This document shows positions 63,025-64,000 of a DNA stretch of 64,000 bases, piece by piece. The first letter of the stretch is position 1. Each line of letters starts with the position of its first letter. A program made the translations under genes and the position numbers. Below the pieces are notes generated by a model. That model made no database searches and was not told the origin of the DNA. It saw only the letters and a program-made list of their open reading frames with translations. Source of the stretch: Miniphocaeibacter massiliensis (GTDB taxonomy: Bacteria; Bacillota; Clostridia; Tissierellales; Peptoniphilaceae); the NCBI RefSeq assembly GCF_900232905.1, contig NZ_OCTQ01000001.1:310001-374000 (forward strand), in the 5' to 3' direction.

Positions 63025-64000
63025 ATTTATTCTCCTTTTCTGTAATTGTAGCAGAAGCTATTCCGTCAACAAAAAATAGCTTTATTTTTTCATCAACGTC
63101 TAAATCTTTAATGCTCTTAATATCCTTATTGTCTTTACTAACTTTAACATAGCCTTGTTTAAGTATATTTTTAGGATTAAATCTTTCTAATTTAGACAAA
63201 ATTCCATCCAATTTGTATTTTTCATTGCCAATAAAATTATTGAACTTCAAATTTAATAATTTTTTATTTACTATCAACTTATCTTCTTCTGTTTTTATTC
63301 TATTTATTGGATTATAACTTCTTAAATTCAAATATTTCTTATCCAATTCATGCTTTTTATTAGAAAAATATGTTGTAAATAATTTATCTAAATTTTCTTT
63401 TATTAAAGTCAGTTCTTTAGATAATGTATTTATTCTCTCTTTTGGATTATAGTAATTTAACTCTTTAAAATAATAATCTAATATTTTCTTTTCTTCTACA
63501 ATATAATTATCAAAAGATTTATCAAGTTTTTCTTTTTTTAATTTTAAATCTAGTTTTAAATCTTCTAAAACCGGTGTGGAAAGTTCAGCGGCAGCTGTAG
63601 GAGTTGCTGCTCTTAAATCGGCAACAAAATCTGAAAGCATATTATCTACTTCATGTCCAACAGCTGAAATTACTGGTGTTTTAGTATTATATATCTCATA
63701 TAATAACTGTTCCTCATTAAAACTATTTAAGTCTTCAAATGACCCCCCACCTCTTCCTATGATTATGGTGTCAACTTTCTGAACAGAATCAAAATATTTT
63801 AAACCTTCTATTAACATAGCTGGAGCATCTGCACCCTGAACTTTTGCTGGATATATATATATATCTGTAATTGGAAATCTTCTTTTTATAGTATTTATAA
63901 TATCTCTAATTGCTGCTCCTGTTTGCGAGGTAATAACTCCTATGGAATTTGGAATAAAAGGTATTTTTTTCTTGTGCTTTTCATCAAAATACCCTTCTTC
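63017..64000 (-). CDS. xseA: Exodeoxyribonuclease VII large subunit (partial, start outside)
   Basis: The frame is open from the right edge and gives the last 327 residues plus a stop codon. It begins inside the conserved EEGYFDEKHKKKIPFIPNSI and SQTGAAIRDIINTIKRRFP, then IGRGGGSFEDLNSFNEEQL and SAVGHEVDNMLSDFVADLRA of the catalytic domain. Coiled-coil repeats containing the YNP-I motif (YNPKERI, YNPINRI, FNPKNIL) and a C-terminal domain follow. The OB-fold and the start codon lie beyond position 64000. Confidence 0.94.
   Translation of the reverse strand, partial: EEGYFDEKHKKKIPFIPNSIGVITSQTGAAIRDIINTIKRRFPITDIYIYPAKVQGADAPAMLIEGLKYFDSVQKVDTIIIGRGGGSFEDLNSFNEEQLLYEIYNTKTPVISAVGHEVDNMLSDFVADLRAATPTAAAELSTPVLEDLKLDLKLKKEKLDKSFDNYIVEEKKILDYYFKELNYYNPKERINTLSKELTLIKENLDKLFTTYFSNKKHELDKKYLNLRSYNPINRIKTEEDKLIVNKKLLNLKFNNFIGNEKYKLDGILSKLERFNPKNILKQGYVKVSKDNKDIKSIKDLDVDEKIKLFFVDGIASATITEKENKFE

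Noticed and set aside
1-64000. CRISPR array, rRNA or tRNA genes
   Set aside because: Looked for regularly spaced repeats and conserved RNA blocks; only rnpB, one T-box and one lysine riboswitch were recognisable.

Overview
The window is AT-rich, almost fully coding, and reads like the chromosome of an anaerobic low-GC Gram-positive bacterium of the Clostridia/Tissierellia kind. This placement is inferred from gene content: glycine/betaine reductase (grd) genes, a Firmicutes type-B RNase P RNA, T-box and lysine riboswitch leaders, ireB, a Prli42-like peptide, an IspH-S1 fusion and pyruvate phosphate dikinase with its regulator. No species can be named. Most genes lie on the minus strand. No rRNA, tRNA, CRISPR array, transposase or phage gene was seen.

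Region by region. (1) 1-3950: betaine reductase genes grdH (cut by the window edge) and grdI, behind a BCCT transporter; a 24-bp palindrome lies beside the predicted promoter. This is a betaine uptake and Stickland-type reduction operon. (2) 4017-4613: a DUF3841 orphan. (3) 4766-5986: a U32-family tRNA hydroxylation protein (trhP). (4) 6075-11767: a compact catechol meta-cleavage cluster: XylT-like ferredoxin, catechol 2,3-dioxygenase, 2-hydroxymuconic semialdehyde hydrolase, 2-hydroxypentadienoate hydratase, acylating acetaldehyde dehydrogenase and 4-hydroxy-2-oxovalerate aldolase, with an IclR regulator upstream. (5) 11801-20200: a conserved Firmicutes housekeeping block (trmR, ylbF, rnj, fur, DUF1292, ruvX, ireB, alaS, AI-2E permease). 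(6) 20303-28388: iscS/iscR, degV, T-box-controlled leuS, small genes, recX, a second degV. (7) 28576-33153: asnA, PPDK regulator and ppdK. (8) 33178-41620: pyrC, a hydrolase and a complete lysine/diaminopimelate operon behind a lysine riboswitch. (9) 41690-45380: trpS, a two-component system, rnpB. (10) 45397-64000: nif3, trmK, rpoD, dnaG, dgt, ispH-S1, plsC, cmk, mnmM, rluB, scpB/scpA, recN, argR, ispA, xseB and the 3' part of xseA.

The most striking feature is the meta-cleavage cluster. It encodes every step from catechol to pyruvate plus acetyl-CoA by the hydrolytic branch, and its first enzyme needs molecular oxygen, yet it sits next to strictly anaerobic-type betaine reductase genes. It also lies between trmR and trhP, two tRNA wobble-uridine modification genes that are neighbours in Bacillus subtilis, so it looks inserted into a housekeeping operon. 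It has a perfect-consensus promoter (TTGACA, 17 bp, TATAAT) with two similar elements 21 bp apart just downstream, and its own terminator. No ring-hydroxylating upper pathway is present, so catechol would have to come from elsewhere.

Other points of interest are a GrdI lacking the pyruvoyl-forming cysteine, a cytidylate kinase with an N-terminal extension that looks like a decayed AroH-type chorismate mutase, a 30-codon Prli42-like gene overlapping recX, and an 18-bp perfect inverted repeat in a 460-bp gene-free gap.
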